Assembly (NCBI GenBank): GCA_020428465.1
Contig: JAGQMY010000009.1
Span: 1-37,437, forward strand
Reading direction: 5' to 3'
Length of the DNA: 37,437 bases
Origin: Candidatus Saccharimonadota bacterium
GTDB lineage: Bacteria; Patescibacteriota; Saccharimonadia; Saccharimonadales; SZUA-47
The position numbers and the translations under genes were made by a program. Of this stretch, positions 1-11,620 are shown in pieces (the stretch's first letter is position 1; every line of letters begins with the position of its first letter). The notes below the pieces were generated by a model, which ran no database searches, had not been told where the DNA came from, and worked only from the letters and a program-made list of their open reading frames with translations.

Positions 1-53
1 ATTAGGCACGCCGCCAGCGTTTATCCTGAGCCAGGATCAAACTCTCCATAAAA
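1..53 (-). rRNA. rrs: 16S rRNA gene, 5' end only (runs off the left edge)
   Basis: Read on the minus strand, the segment holds the universal bacterial 16S 5' sequence GAGTTTGATCCTGGCTCAG followed by AACGCTGGCGGCGTGCCTAA. Only about 53 bases are inside the window. The mature 5' end is placed by analogy with E. coli, 8-10 bases before GAGTTTGATC. The wording fits Saccharibacteria, but 50 bases are too few for a firm placement. Confidence 0.95.
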
Positions 54-274
54 ACGCTTCCTAAGAAGCGCTGTTGAGATTGATTGTTTAAAAACATCTC
101 AGAAAAACTCTAACGATTCGTTAAAGAAAAATTGACGTTGAATTACACTATTCAAATTTTAATGTACATTAAAGATACTCGTTCACTTTTAAGAAGAGAC
201 CCCTAAATGCGTAAAGGTAATTCTACCTTAGCCATGAACCCTATGTCAATAGTATTATTAGAGTTTTTAGCCTA
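54..274 (-). promoter_or_regulatory. 16S rRNA leader with processing hairpin and boxA-like site
   Basis: There is no gene between the gyrA stop and 16S. On the minus strand a hairpin of CGCTTC and GAAGCG (55-70) sits directly before 16S and looks like a processing stem. Further upstream is TTTCTTTAACGAATCG (about 113-128), which resembles the rRNA antitermination boxA (TGCTCTTTAACA). A perfect 16-base palindrome, TTTAATGTACATTAAA, lies near 156-171. I could not fix the promoter. Confidence 0.5.
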
Positions 275-2821
275 TTATTTAGTATTTACTGTTGTAGTAT
301 TTTCATCAGTACCATTTTCAGGCTGTTCAGCATCTACAAGACCGATTGATGCTACAGTGTCGTCATCGTTGAGTCGCATTACTCGAACGCCCTGCGTAGC
401 TCGGCTTATTTCCGGTATATCATTCAGACCGAGTCTGATTGTTTGACCTTGTTTAGAAATAATAATTACTTCCTGCGATGCATCGTTGTTGAGGCTAGCA
501 ACTCCAACCAATGAACCTGTCTTATTGTTCACGACAGCAGATCTAATTCCAACTCCTCCACGAGCGTGTGGAGTAAACTGAGAAACTTTAGTACGCTTGC
601 CGTATCCATTCTGGCTTAATACAAAGATGCTTGCACCTTCATCAACTATATCCATGCCAATGACCCTGTCATCTTTGCGCAGACGAATACCTCTCACGCC
701 ACGAGAAACTCTACCCATTGCCCTAACATTTTGTTCATTGAATCGGATTGCTTGGCCTTGTTCAGTAGTAATGATTACTTCGTCATTACCATTGGTATGT
801 TTAACCCAACGTAAATAATCACCATCGTCTAAGTTAATTGCGATCATTCCGCTTGCTCGGACGTTTTTGTATGCTTCAGATGCTGTCTTTTTAACTACAC
901 CATTCACCGTACACATAAACAAATAGCTTTCAGTTGGCGAACTATCGGTCCTGACAATAGATGTGACCGTTTCGTCGGGTTGTAATTGCAGTAAATTAAC
1001 AACTGCAACACCCTTTGAGGTTAAACTAGATGCAGGAATTTCATAAGTCTTTAATCTAAATACACGGCCTCTATCTGTAAAGAACAACAGATAATCATGT
1101 GTATTTGCTAGCACAAGGTGCTTCACAATATCTTCTTCACGAGTGGCCATTCCGCGTTTGCCTTTACCACCCCGATTTTGCTTTCTATATTCCAGCGCAT
1201 TGCTACGCTTTATGTAATTTGCTGATGTCATAGTTACAACGACTTGTTCGTTCGGAATTAACTCTTCATCACTAAATTTACCTAATTCTTGTGGAACGAT
1301 TTTGGTTCTACGTTCATCAGAATATTTGTTTTTCAGGTCTTTAAATTCGTCTTTAATGATGGCCAATATTCGCTTTTCATCAGACAATATCGCTTCAAGT
1401 TCCGCTATCAATTTAACTAATTCTGCAAGCTCGTCTTCGATTTTCTTTCTCTCTAGACCTGCAAGAGTCCTGAGTTGCATTGCAAGTATTGCTTTCGCCT
1501 GGATTTCAGATAGTTTAAATTTCTTGATTAAGTTTTCTTGTGCTTCTTCGGTAGTTTCACTGGATCTAATGGTACTAATAACTTCGTCAATGTGATCAAG
1601 TGCTATTTTCAAGCCCTCGAGTACATGAGCCCTATCCTTAGCTTTCTTAAGTTCAAACTCTGTTCTGCGTCTGACTACAACTTGTCGGTGCTTAATATGC
1701 TCTTGAATAATATCTTGCAAGCCTAAAACTCTTGGCTGAATACCGTCAATCAAAGCCATCATATTATAGTTAAATGAACTTTGTAGAGGTGTTAGTTTAA
1801 AGAGTTGATTCAATAATTTTTTAGGGAAAGCATCACGCTTGAGATCAATAACAATTTTTACATCACCTCGAGCACTCTCATCACGAAGGTCAGCTATACC
1901 AAGAATCTTTTTATCTTTGTGTAGTTCGGCAATCTTTTCGAGAAGCGATGCTTTATTTAGTCCATAAGGAATTTCCGTGATAACAATCTGTTGTTTGCCT
2001 TTAGAATTCTCGACAACTTCGGCAATACCTCGGACCATTACTCCACCGCGACCTGTTGCATAGGCATTCCTCAGGCTATCTTTACCGTAAACTATACCGC
2101 CTGTTGGAAAATCAGGTCCCTGTACAAATTGCAGTAATTCATCAATAGTAGCTTCGGGATTGTCTATTTGATATATCGTCGCGTCTAATAGCTCGCCTAA
2201 GTTATGAGGGGGTATATTAGTCGCCATACCGACAGCAATACCTAATTGACCGTTCAGAAGTAAATTAGGTAATTTAGCTGGTAATACTGATGGTTCCTTG
2301 TTTTCACCGTCGTAAGTATCTCTAAAATCAACTGTTTCTTTTTCTATGTCAGCTAAAAGTTCATCGGCAATTTGTGCCATTTTTGCCTCGGTATATCGCA
2401 TCGCCGCTGGTGGATCACCATCCATTGAACCGAAATTTCCTTGTCCGTTCACCAACATATAGCGCATTGACCATGGCTGTGCCATACGTACCATAGCGTC
2501 ATATATCGAACTATCTCCGTGTGGGTGATACTTACCCATTACTTCACCAACGACATTGGCGCTTTTCTTGTGTCGAGAATTACTTCTCAGACCACTCTTG
2601 TTCATACTATGCAGAATTCTTCTATGTACAGGTTTCAACCCATCTCTAACGTCTGGTAGAGCACGATCAATAATAACGCTCATTGAGTAGCGTAAATAGC
2701 TATCCTGCATTACATTTTCAACTGTTCGTTTCTCAACTACTCTAGAGTGAGTTAGGTCTTCAGTATTAATAATTTCGCCCTCTACTGTTTTTTGTGAATC
2801 TATTGTTGTATCGTCTTCCAT
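275..2821 (-). CDS. gyrA: DNA gyrase subunit A
   Basis: This is the breakage-rejoining subunit of gyrase (GyrA2GyrB2), which introduces negative supercoils using ATP. It has 848 residues, normal for GyrA. The active-site tyrosine is Tyr143 in [10 protein letters not shown]. The quinolone-determining stretch [10 protein letters not shown] (101-110) keeps the Ser and Asp of sensitive enzymes. A GyrA-box ([10 protein letters not shown], about residue 550) followed by the C-terminal beta-pinwheel marks gyrase rather than topoisomerase IV. The gene starts with ATG one base after the gyrB stop, so the two are co-transcribed and probably translationally coupled. Confidence 0.97.
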   Translation of the reverse strand: MEDDTTIDSQKTVEGEIINTEDLTHSRVVEKRTVENVMQDSYLRYSMSVIIDRALPDVRDGLKPVHRRILHSMNKSGLRSNSRHKKSANVVGEVMGKYHPHGDSSIYDAMVRMAQPWSMRYMLVNGQGNFGSMDGDPPAAMRYTEAKMAQIADELLADIEKETVDFRDTYDGENKEPSVLPAKLPNLLLNGQLGIAVGMATNIPPHNLGELLDATIYQIDNPEATIDELLQFVQGPDFPTGGIVYGKDSLRNAYATGRGGVMVRGIAEVVENSKGKQQIVITEIPYGLNKASLLEKIAELHKDKKILGIADLRDESARGDVKIVIDLKRDAFPKKLLNQLFKLTPLQSSFNYNMMALIDGIQPRVLGLQDIIQEHIKHRQVVVRRRTEFELKKAKDRAHVLEGLKIALDHIDEVISTIRSSETTEEAQENLIKKFKLSEIQAKAILAMQLRTLAGLERKKIEDELAELVKLIAELEAILSDEKRILAIIKDEFKDLKNKYSDERRTKIVPQELGKFSDEELIPNEQVVVTMTSANYIKRSNALEYRKQNRGGKGKRGMATREEDIVKHLVLANTHDYLLFFTDRGRVFRLKTYEIPASSLTSKGVAVVNLLQLQPDETVTSIVRTDSSPTESYLFMCTVNGVVKKTASEAYKNVRASGMIAINLDDGDYLRWVKHTNGNDEVIITTEQGQAIRFNEQNVRAMGRVSRGVRGIRLRKDDRVIGMDIVDEGASIFVLSQNGYGKRTKVSQFTPHARGGVGIRSAVVNNKTGSLVGVASLNNDASQEVIIISKQGQTIRLGLNDIPEISRATQGVRVMRLNDDDTVASIGLVDAEQPENGTDENTTTVNTK

Positions 2822-2822
2822 T

Positions 2823-4805
<1,983 letters not shown>

Positions 4806-4823
4806 TTATTTTCCTTAATGAGT

Positions 4824-4853
4824 ATTATAAATGACAAAGATGAAAAATAACAA
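4824..4853 (-). promoter_or_regulatory. gyrB promoter
   Basis: On the minus strand, TTGTTA (4848-4853) is followed after 18 bases by TATAAT (4824-4829). Transcription would start near 4817, about 33 bases before the TTG start of gyrB. Confidence 0.6.
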
Positions 4854-4928
4854 ATTTCACTATTGATTGAACACTCAAAAATATGGTTCAATAGCATTAG
4901 CGTTATTATCGCAAAAAGGAAAAATTTT

Positions 4929-6869
4929 ATGTTCAAAAAACTAGTCGCAAATTTACCATTTAATCCCAGCTTAATCAGCCAGGTTAGTTTCTATTCAAAA
5001 CGACTGCATCAAGAGAGGTCTGTTCGTAGACTAAGTTTTTTGTTTATAGCTATTGCAATGGTTGTTCAAATTTTTGCAGTAGTCTCTCCTCCTGAAAAAT
5101 CGCTAGCTTCTTCTCCGAATCATATTTTAGATGGTATTAAAAGCAAAGAAGACATATTGAGAGCCTGGGACTCACCAACAAGTGATGTATCGGCTATATA
5201 CGGGGTATTCGGTGTTACTAGAGATGATATAGTAAATTTAAAACCTGCTAATCTGTTCTCAAACGACGGTAATGATTATTGGACGATTGGAAGAACTTCA
5301 TTAACCGCATACTCTAGTGTTGCCCAAAAATACAAGGACTCTCAGATTACTATTCAGTATGCTGGTCAAACAACTTCAAGTACAACAGATGATAAATTCG
5401 TATATGAGCGGCAATTGAGGGCTTGGGACATAAAAAATCCTGGTGGTAATTGGTACTATGGATCATTTAAAGGCACACTCAAGAGCACAGGTGAAACCTT
5501 CTGGATATTAGGTGATTGTGGTAACTTTACAAAGATCGGTAAATATACACCAGAGAACCCTAAACCAGATCTAAAGATTACAAAAACAATTATCGACAAG
5601 CCTGCGTCTCTTAAGCCAGGAGATAGTTATAGTTATTTGATTCAATATAGAAATACCGTTAACGGTACTACGGCCGAAAATGTTCAAATAATCGACCGAC
5701 TGGATGTGTCAAAATTTGATGTTACAAAGGTCGAGCCATCTGACGCAAAAGTTACAAACGGGATTTTGCAGTATGATATACCATCTCTTCCTTTCAGTAC
5801 CGAGTTTAAAAACATTACCATCACTGTAAAACTAAAAGATCAGATAAGCTCAGGATCTCAAGTTTGTAATGCAAGCAGAATAACAGCTAATAATGCGAGT
5901 GCTGCCGAAACTGGTCAAATTTGTATAGGTGTAATAAACCCCTGTCCATTCGATGGCAATGTAGGAGATGCAAATAATCCGAACTGCATCGAGCCTAAAC
6001 TTGTATGCTCCATAGTAGACGCCGCCCTAAACAGGACAACCCGAAATGTAGATTTCAAAACAACCGTAACTTCATCAAACGCTTCAACTACTCAGATAAA
6101 ATCTTATTCATATGATTTTGGTGATGGTTCTGCTATAGCAACGCAAACCGCGAAAGGCTTTACTGACGAGATTTCACATGTTTTTGGCTTAGGAGAATTC
6201 ACAACAAAAGTCTCAGTAACCTACACTGCCCAAGGTGTTAGCGGTGAGCAGAAAATCGATTGTTCAGCATCCGTTTCATTTGACGATAAACCTTTAGGCC
6301 AATCAAAAACTGTTAAAAATATTACTCAGGACAAGACAGGACAATTAGCCGTAAGTTCAAAGGTACAGCCAAACGATATTATTGAGTACGAGCTCAAGAC
6401 AACAAACGCTCAGAATTATAATAGAAATTCAGTTGATGTTAGTGACTACATCGGTGATATTTTAGACTATGCTGTACTAGACGTAGACTTCCTAAAACAA
6501 CAAAATGGTACATACGATGAAGCAACTAAAAAGGTGGTTTGGAACATAAATGTTCCTGCGAATGGAGCTGTTTTAAGTAAATTTAGAGTATCAATAAAAA
6601 GCCCAGTTCCGTCAACAAATTCTCCGTCAAATGTTAGTACTACTTTCGATTGTAAGATAAGCAATGATTATGGAAATGAAATCACAATTGACGTAAATTG
6701 CCCAATCGTAAAAAGCATTGAGAGCCTTCCTAACACCGGACCCGGATCAAGTGTTATCATGATGTCTGGAATAACTTTTATAGTTGCCTATTTCTACTTC
6801 AGAAGTAGATTAATGAGCAAAGAAATTGATTTAGTTCGCAATGATTATGCGGCAATGGGAGGAATATAA
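4929..6869 (+). CDS. Large LPNTG-anchored surface protein with DUF11 and PKD-like domains
   Basis: This is a predicted exported, sortase-anchored cell-surface protein of about 646 residues. ATG 4929 was preferred to the upstream ATG at 4863 because AAAAGGA precedes it and a signal-anchor follows directly (LSFLFIAIAMVVQIFAVV, near residues 35-55). The middle has a DUF11-like segment (LKITKTIIDKPASLKPGDSY), a PKD-like segment around YDFGDGS, and a second DUF11-like stretch. Near residue 600 is LPNTG, then a hydrophobic segment and RSR. Unlike a classical LPXTG protein, about 18 more residues follow the basic stop-transfer. Its stop overlaps the next start by one base, suggesting the pair acts together. 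No sortase gene is in the window. Confidence 0.75.
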   Translation: MFKKLVANLPFNPSLISQVSFYSKRLHQERSVRRLSFLFIAIAMVVQIFAVVSPPEKSLASSPNHILDGIKSKEDILRAWDSPTSDVSAIYGVFGVTRDDIVNLKPANLFSNDGNDYWTIGRTSLTAYSSVAQKYKDSQITIQYAGQTTSSTTDDKFVYERQLRAWDIKNPGGNWYYGSFKGTLKSTGETFWILGDCGNFTKIGKYTPENPKPDLKITKTIIDKPASLKPGDSYSYLIQYRNTVNGTTAENVQIIDRLDVSKFDVTKVEPSDAKVTNGILQYDIPSLPFSTEFKNITITVKLKDQISSGSQVCNASRITANNASAAETGQICIGVINPCPFDGNVGDANNPNCIEPKLVCSIVDAALNRTTRNVDFKTTVTSSNASTTQIKSYSYDFGDGSAIATQTAKGFTDEISHVFGLGEFTTKVSVTYTAQGVSGEQKIDCSASVSFDDKPLGQSKTVKNITQDKTGQLAVSSKVQPNDIIEYELKTTNAQNYNRNSVDVSDYIGDILDYAVLDVDFLKQQNGTYDEATKKVVWNINVPANGAVLSKFRVSIKSPVPSTNSPSNVSTTFDCKISNDYGNEITIDVNCPIVKSIESLPNTGPGSSVIMMSGITFIVAYFYFRSRLMSKEIDLVRNDYAAMGGI

Positions 6870-7429
6870 TGTCTGTTGAACACGAACCAAAATACAACAA
6901 AGAAACCCTACTGGGACCTACAAGCAAAGAGATAGACCAACTTGCAAAGGAACTTGATAAAGAGTTAGAAGCAAAAGCGGAAGCTTCTAAAAATGGCAAT
7001 AATGTCGAGCAAATAAGCCAAAAGGTTGAACAGTTAGCTATAAGCGGTAAAGAGATGTCTCCAGCTGAGAAAGCTGACACACGTCACCATCCAGTATTGA
7101 TAAATAAGCAGCTTAAAGATATGGCTTATTCGCGTACTATGACAAGAATTAGAAAGCACCTATCTTTGCCTTCACGTGTCTTTAGTAAGGCAATTCACAG
7201 TAATGTAATAGATAAACCTAGTGAGATTATTGGTAATACCGTCGCTAGACCTTCGGGACTTCTGGGAGGGGCATTTATAGCAGCTATTGGCTCAACTATA
7301 TTATTGTGGCTTACAAAACACTTTGGTTATACATACAACTACCTAGTCGTTGTTTTACTGTTCGTACTAGGGCTAGTTTTCGGACTAACAGTAGAGGCTT
7401 TGTGGCGACTTGTTCGTAGAAATAAATAA
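6869..7429 (+). CDS. Small protein with a charged N-terminus and two C-terminal membrane helices
   Basis: This 186-residue protein was not recognised. The first 85 residues are charged and probably coiled-coil (EIDQLAKELDKELEAKAEAS). Two hydrophobic helices follow near residues 130-155 (GGAFIAAIGSTILLWL) and 158-180 (YLVVVLLFVLGLVFGLTV), with a basic tail. The ATG shares one base with the stop of the surface-protein gene and has GGAGG upstream inside that gene, so the two are translationally coupled. It could be a membrane partner of the surface protein. Confidence 0.7.
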   Translation: MSVEHEPKYNKETLLGPTSKEIDQLAKELDKELEAKAEASKNGNNVEQISQKVEQLAISGKEMSPAEKADTRHHPVLINKQLKDMAYSRTMTRIRKHLSLPSRVFSKAIHSNVIDKPSEIIGNTVARPSGLLGGAFIAAIGSTILLWLTKHFGYTYNYLVVVLLFVLGLVFGLTVEALWRLVRRNK

Positions 7430-7440
7430 AGATTTTATTT

Positions 7441-10209
7441 CTATCTAAGATTAATCGTTCCCTGGTCTTGGTTATTTGTGGTTGCTGAAGTATCAGTAAT
7501 GCTTGGTGGTTGAACCGCTAATGGAGCAGTCACATTATTAGACTGTACGGGCAAATTAGAAGTCTGTGGAATGTTTTGTGCTACTGCCTGCTGTGATTGT
7601 CCGTTTTCCTTTTTAAATGGCGATGTAGGGGCCCTAAAGCTGTTAGTGGCCTTTTTGCGCATCCATTCATCTAAAAATGAAGCATTGGCATTCGGAGCTT
7701 GTGCTTGGCCGGGGTTAGACCTCATTCTTCCAGCAACTGGTTTTGCCTGTTCAATTGGATCTAGTGTGTCAGTCTGAAGCCTATCCATTATTTCTTTTTC
7801 GACAACTGCTCTTGGTCTGCCATGTTTAGCGGCTGAAAGTTGCTTCAGAGCATCTCCTAGCTCTTTGTTTATGTTACCCAGTGGAGGTAAACCTGCCATA
7901 CTAAACGGTTGTGTTGGAATACCACCAATAAGCATTCTAACAATCATGTTGCCGTTAGGTACTCTCTGTAAATCATCCATATCAAATATTGGCGTAAATT
8001 GTTTTGCGAGAAATTCAGCATCCGCAGTACCGACACGAAAAGAAACAATAGTACCAATATTTCCGAAAACAGCATCTCTAATTTCATCTGTTAATTGGGT
8101 CGTAAACTGGTTTGCCACTATCAGATTTAGTCTATACTTCCTGGCCTCTGATAATATTGTGGCGAAAGAGTCAGTTGAAAAGTTCTGAAACTCATCTACG
8201 TAAAGGCAGAAGTCCTTTCTTTCACTTTCTGGAATATTTGCTCGGCTCATTGCTGCCGCTTGAAATTTCATCACAAAAATCATACCTAATAGCTTAGAGT
8301 TAAGCTCTCCGGTTCTTCCCTTGCTCAGATTAACTAGCAATATTTTCTTATTGTCCATAATCTCTCTTAGATCAAAGGAGCTTTTTGTTTGTCCGATAAT
8401 ATTGCGCATCATTTCGTTTGCCATAAAAGCACCGAATTTAGATACAAACCAACCTAAAACTTCACTCTTGTGATAATCGCTAGTTTGAGCCATTTCTTTA
8501 TTCCAGAAATCTAATACTATTCTATCTTTTACGAATTTCAATTTTTCTTTTGCATATTGGTTATCAGTAAATACTTTCGGAATGTCGATAAAAGTTGCAC
8601 CTTCAGGGTCAGACATAATCGTCCTGGCAGCCATTCTAAACCAGTGTTCATATCTAGGACCAATGATACCTTGGTGTTGTGGATCGTACAGTTTATAAAG
8701 CATATTAATTGCTTCTTGAATTAGAAAATCCTGTTGATCCGGATTGTCAAATTCAAATAAATTTAATCCGAGCGGATAGTCCATATCAGCCGGACAGAAG
8801 TAGACCACATCTTCAGTTCTTTCCTTCGGTACCATTGATAAAAGTTTTTCTGCAACATCGCCATGAGGGTCAATAAATGCGAATCCATCTCCGTTTAACA
8901 TGTCCTGTAACGCTAGATTCTCCAGAAATGTAGATTTACCAGTTCCAGTTTGACCGACAAGATAAAGATGCCTTCGCCTATCATCTAGAGATAGATTTAT
9001 CTTCTTTTTCACTCCCCTAAAGACGTTATACCCTAGTAGTAGTCCATCGTCAGGCACATTCCGAGGTCCGTCAGCTTGTTTTGACGCCTGTCTTTGTAGC
9101 TGTGTAGTAGGTATGCTGTTTTGATCTGGGAAATGAAATAAAGTTGCAAGCTCTATGGAGTTGAGTATCATTTTGTCATTTTCAGGCGGGAAAAACCTCA
9201 AAATATACGAAGTAATAAAACTATCAATATCTTTTGCTGGTACAAATTTAAAACCGTTTTTGCCTTGAGAGTCAAACAAAGAAAAAGCAGCCACTAAACT
9301 ATTTAGGATTGATTGTGATCTTTGTACCACATTAGAAGACGAGACTATTCTAATACAAACTTCGAATCCAACGTGTTTAGTCTTCTCCTCTATCGCCTCA
9401 ATCAACGCCTGGTCAACACCTGAAAGTGGGTCTTCCTTAGTTTTTTCATCTTTATGTTCCTCAGGTGGTTTGAATGGTGCCGATATGACCTGCCCCATAA
9501 AGCTAAAAACTGCTTTTCCCTTACCGTCGTGCTTTTCATTCTTACGCTTTTTTTGCGCAATAGCTATAGATTTCTTGCGCCATTCACCTAGAGCTGGTCG
9601 AATCAATATCTGAATACCCGCTCCGTCTTCCTTATCAAGTGTTGATAGCGAGTTTAGTAATGATTGCATTGTGTCTCTTTTGAGCTCTTGAAAAGTAGCA
9701 ATCGGATATGAATATTCCTCTTTTAATACAAGTTCACCTCCCATGGTCCCGCTAGTTCTCCCGACAGGACTAAAAATATTGTGTTCAGGCACCTCTTCCA
9801 GCCTTGCCGAGGGGTATGCACTCACAATTGCCTGCTGAACAATTTCAATCATCGCAACCGGAACTGCGGCATAAAAGTTAACAACACCCTTAGACCCGAC
9901 AATCTCAAATGAAACGTGCCTTTGGCCATAAAATTTTGACTTAAAACCCTTCTTGATGGTGCTTGAAATAATGTCATAAAGTGTTTGTGCCTTAGATATT
10001 GTTTCATCCATTACATCTCTTATATCCCTTGAACCGACATCTATATCGCTACTACTAGGCGGTAGATGTATAAGAAGCGGTACCATTTTCAATCCACGTT
10101 CGAAATTCTTTTGTTCTCTCCAAAGTTTTCGCACATGCAAAAAGCCAAAACCAGCAACACCTAATATCGTCACCATCGAGATAATCATTATTATGAAAAT
10201 AATTGGCAT
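7441..10209 (-). CDS. VirD4/TraG-like membrane ATPase (type IV secretion coupling-protein family)
   Basis: This 922-residue protein starts with one transmembrane helix (IIFIIMIISMVTILGVAGFGF). A long N-terminal domain is followed by a P-loop motor domain with Walker A GQTGTGKST (about residue 418), HGDVAEKLL, and Walker B CLYVDEFQNF (about 670). Residues after about 800 are rich in Pro, Gln and Asn and look disordered. This is the architecture of type IV secretion or DNA-transfer ATPases. No other secretion genes (VirB4, relaxase) are in the window, so DNA uptake, export or protein secretion are all possible. It is the last gene of a three-gene operon, five bases after the previous stop. Confidence 0.8.
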   Translation of the reverse strand: MPIIFIIMIISMVTILGVAGFGFLHVRKLWREQKNFERGLKMVPLLIHLPPSSSDIDVGSRDIRDVMDETISKAQTLYDIISSTIKKGFKSKFYGQRHVSFEIVGSKGVVNFYAAVPVAMIEIVQQAIVSAYPSARLEEVPEHNIFSPVGRTSGTMGGELVLKEEYSYPIATFQELKRDTMQSLLNSLSTLDKEDGAGIQILIRPALGEWRKKSIAIAQKKRKNEKHDGKGKAVFSFMGQVISAPFKPPEEHKDEKTKEDPLSGVDQALIEAIEEKTKHVGFEVCIRIVSSSNVVQRSQSILNSLVAAFSLFDSQGKNGFKFVPAKDIDSFITSYILRFFPPENDKMILNSIELATLFHFPDQNSIPTTQLQRQASKQADGPRNVPDDGLLLGYNVFRGVKKKINLSLDDRRRHLYLVGQTGTGKSTFLENLALQDMLNGDGFAFIDPHGDVAEKLLSMVPKERTEDVVYFCPADMDYPLGLNLFEFDNPDQQDFLIQEAINMLYKLYDPQHQGIIGPRYEHWFRMAARTIMSDPEGATFIDIPKVFTDNQYAKEKLKFVKDRIVLDFWNKEMAQTSDYHKSEVLGWFVSKFGAFMANEMMRNIIGQTKSSFDLREIMDNKKILLVNLSKGRTGELNSKLLGMIFVMKFQAAAMSRANIPESERKDFCLYVDEFQNFSTDSFATILSEARKYRLNLIVANQFTTQLTDEIRDAVFGNIGTIVSFRVGTADAEFLAKQFTPIFDMDDLQRVPNGNMIVRMLIGGIPTQPFSMAGLPPLGNINKELGDALKQLSAAKHGRPRAVVEKEIMDRLQTDTLDPIEQAKPVAGRMRSNPGQAQAPNANASFLDEWMRKKATNSFRAPTSPFKKENGQSQQAVAQNIPQTSNLPVQSNNVTAPLAVQPPSITDTSATTNNQDQGTINLR

Positions 10210-10214
10210 TTTAT

Positions 10215-10565
10215 TTACTCACTAACCTTAATGTCTTTATCGAAGCGTTTTTTTATGTAATCAGCCTTAATTTTACTTAGTTCCTTGTTCTGATTATAAG
10301 GATCACCGTGCGTACTGTTTACTATTGCTTTGGCCTTCTCAACCCACGCTCTTTCAATCAGTTCAACATCTTCAGCGTTTAAGCCGTTTTGTGTTGGTAA
10401 TACAGGCATCGTAGATGTTGTATTATCGTTGCTTATACTCTGCACTTGCCGTGCAGGTGTTGGCAAAAGCTGACTACTGCTTGATGTTATCTGAGCCTGT
10501 CCATTATCAGATTGTACGGCTGGCAGTATAGCCTCATCTTGTTGTGAGTCGTCTTTATCTTCCAT
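10215..10565 (-). CDS. Small Gln/Ser/Thr-rich hypothetical protein in the ATPase operon
   Basis: This 116-residue protein was not recognised. The first 65 residues are low-complexity (Gln, Ser, Thr, Asp) and probably disordered. The C-terminal 50 residues (EDVELIERAWVEKAKAIVNS) look helical and charged. It has no signal peptide or membrane segment. It lies five bases before the VirD4-like ATPase and 31 bases after the preceding membrane gene, so it is probably an adaptor or accessory factor of that ATPase. This is inference from position only. Confidence 0.65.
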   Translation of the reverse strand: MEDKDDSQQDEAILPAVQSDNGQAQITSSSSQLLPTPARQVQSISNDNTTSTMPVLPTQNGLNAEDVELIERAWVEKAKAIVNSTHGDPYNQNKELSKIKADYIKKRFDKDIKVSE

Positions 10566-10596
10566 AATTACTAGTGTTTATTGTATCAGTATTGAT

Positions 10597-10938
10597 TTAT
10601 TTTGACCATGTTCTCGTGAAGTAAAATACGCCAAATAATGCTAGACCAATTATTAGCACCACTTCGAATTTTGCAATCTCCCCAAATGCAGACAACATTA
10701 GCAATAAACAAATAAAGCTTGGTATTACCAAAATAAGCATCTTTGTAATAGATTTCTCATATAATTTTGTGTTTATAGAAATAAGCCTCAAAAAACTAAA
10801 TACATTAACCCAAATAAGAACTATTGGAACCGTACTTAAACTAAAGTTCAATCTTTCCGGATTAGTGTTAATCAAAAATAAGAATAAAATGATAGTACTT
10901 AGTAACCAGATAATAAATAATCTTAATCGAGAATTCAT
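10597..10938 (-). CDS. Small four-helix membrane protein, first gene of the ATPase operon
   Basis: This 113-residue protein was not recognised. It is almost entirely four hydrophobic helices: IIWLLSTIILFLFLI, VPIVLIWVNVFSFLRLI, MLILVIPSFICLLLML and VVLIIGLALFGVFYF. There is no catalytic motif. It is first in the operon with the 116-residue protein and the VirD4-like ATPase, so a membrane subunit is plausible. A terminator hairpin (10977-11008) stands between it and the upstream promoter. Confidence 0.65.
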   Translation of the reverse strand: MNSRLRLFIIWLLSTIILFLFLINTNPERLNFSLSTVPIVLIWVNVFSFLRLISINTKLYEKSITKMLILVIPSFICLLLMLSAFGEIAKFEVVLIIGLALFGVFYFTRTWSK

Positions 10939-10976
10939 AATTATAAATATACTCTCATATTAACTTTGATGAAATT

Positions 10977-11008
10977 AAAAATCACGCCTCTCCAAGCGTG
11001 ATTTTTAT
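10977..11008 (-). terminator. Bidirectional hairpin terminator or attenuator
   Basis: Arms AAAAATCACGC and GCGTGATTTTT form an 11-pair stem with a ten-base loop. A T-run follows on both strands. On the minus strand it ends the structured RNA from 11159 and lies 39 bases before the first gene of the ATPase operon. Confidence 0.8.
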
Positions 11009-11159
11009 ATCTATAAGAGGTGCCGGGACGACAAATCCGCTCTAATAATTATTACTTGTATTGCGCTTGTCGTCCATCGGCTATGACTGACCGCTCTTAA
11101 AAGCTTTAGGCTTTTTCGAGCGATATTTTTGTTTTTGTATTTTTGTTATTGATGAATAC
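10977..11159 (-). ncRNA. Unassigned structured RNA, about 180 nt
   Basis: A strong minus-strand promoter and the hairpin at 10977-11008 bracket this RNA. It contains a hairpin with GAGCG/CGCTC arms (11092-11122) and a long stem. In that stem GCCG-GGACGACAA (11022-11034) pairs with TTGTCGTCC-AT-CGGC (11067-11081). The apical loop carries the palindrome TAATAATTATTA. I see no SRP, tmRNA or RNase P signature. It could be a free small RNA (6S is about this length), or a riboswitch-like leader for the ATPase operon. Confidence 0.55.
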
Positions 11160-11165
11160 TGTATC

Positions 11166-11194
11166 ATCCTAGCACAGTAAATATAATATGTCAA
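11166..11194 (-). promoter_or_regulatory. Strong promoter of the structured RNA upstream of the ATPase operon
   Basis: On the minus strand, TTGACA (11189-11194), exactly 17 bases, then TAGGAT (11166-11171), with TG two bases before the -10 (extended -10). The start would be near 11159. Confidence 0.75.
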
Positions 11195-11585
11195 CTATAT
11201 TTTTGTAATTTATCTGTTGTTATTTTTATATCTACACTTTATTAATTATTTTTACAATACCAGTATTTATTTTATATTGATTATTTTTAACAACATATTT
11301 TTTTGCCTATATACTAGAATTATGTGAGTAAATTTTGTAGTTATTACTTATCTATAGCCATAAAGTCTAGAGTAATCGTCTGTTTTGTGATTAAGAGCAA
11401 CCCGCGGTTTTATAAATACTGTAGATCAATCACTAACTTGTTTGTCGGAATTTTGTTTAAATTTATCAAGAAATAAAATATGTATTTCTAACGATTTCCC
11501 TTTTTTATTTTTAAAGTATTTATCTATTTAGGCAGTAAAATATAATCCATCTATAACCTGTGGATTAAATTACATAATTTTATTA
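11195..11585. other. AT-rich intergenic stretch without a gene
   Basis: This stretch lies between two outward-facing promoters. It is very AT-rich with long T runs. One near-DnaA-box (TGTGGATTA, near 11563) is present but there is no cluster. I see no gene, tRNA or clear hairpin in it. Confidence 0.5.
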
Positions 11586-11614
11586 TTGACATTAGCTTTA
11601 TGTAACGTTAGGAT
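11586..11614 (+). promoter_or_regulatory. Promoter upstream of the ComM/YifB gene
   Basis: TTGACA (11586-11591), 17 bases, TAGGAT (11609-11614). It uses the same two hexamers and spacing as the divergent promoter at 11166-11194. The predicted start is near 11621. Confidence 0.75.
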
Positions 11615-11620
11615 ATCAAT

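Noticed and set aside
207-446. 79-codon plus-strand frame near the left edge
   Set aside because: Its second half is the antisense of gyrA, and it has no SD.
7441-10209. Integrated conjugative element around the VirD4-like ATPase
   Set aside because: There is no relaxase, VirB4, integrase or att site nearby, and the flanks are housekeeping genes.
11195-11585. Possible replication origin
   Set aside because: It is AT-rich and has one near-match to a DnaA box, but there is no box cluster and no dnaA or dnaN nearby.
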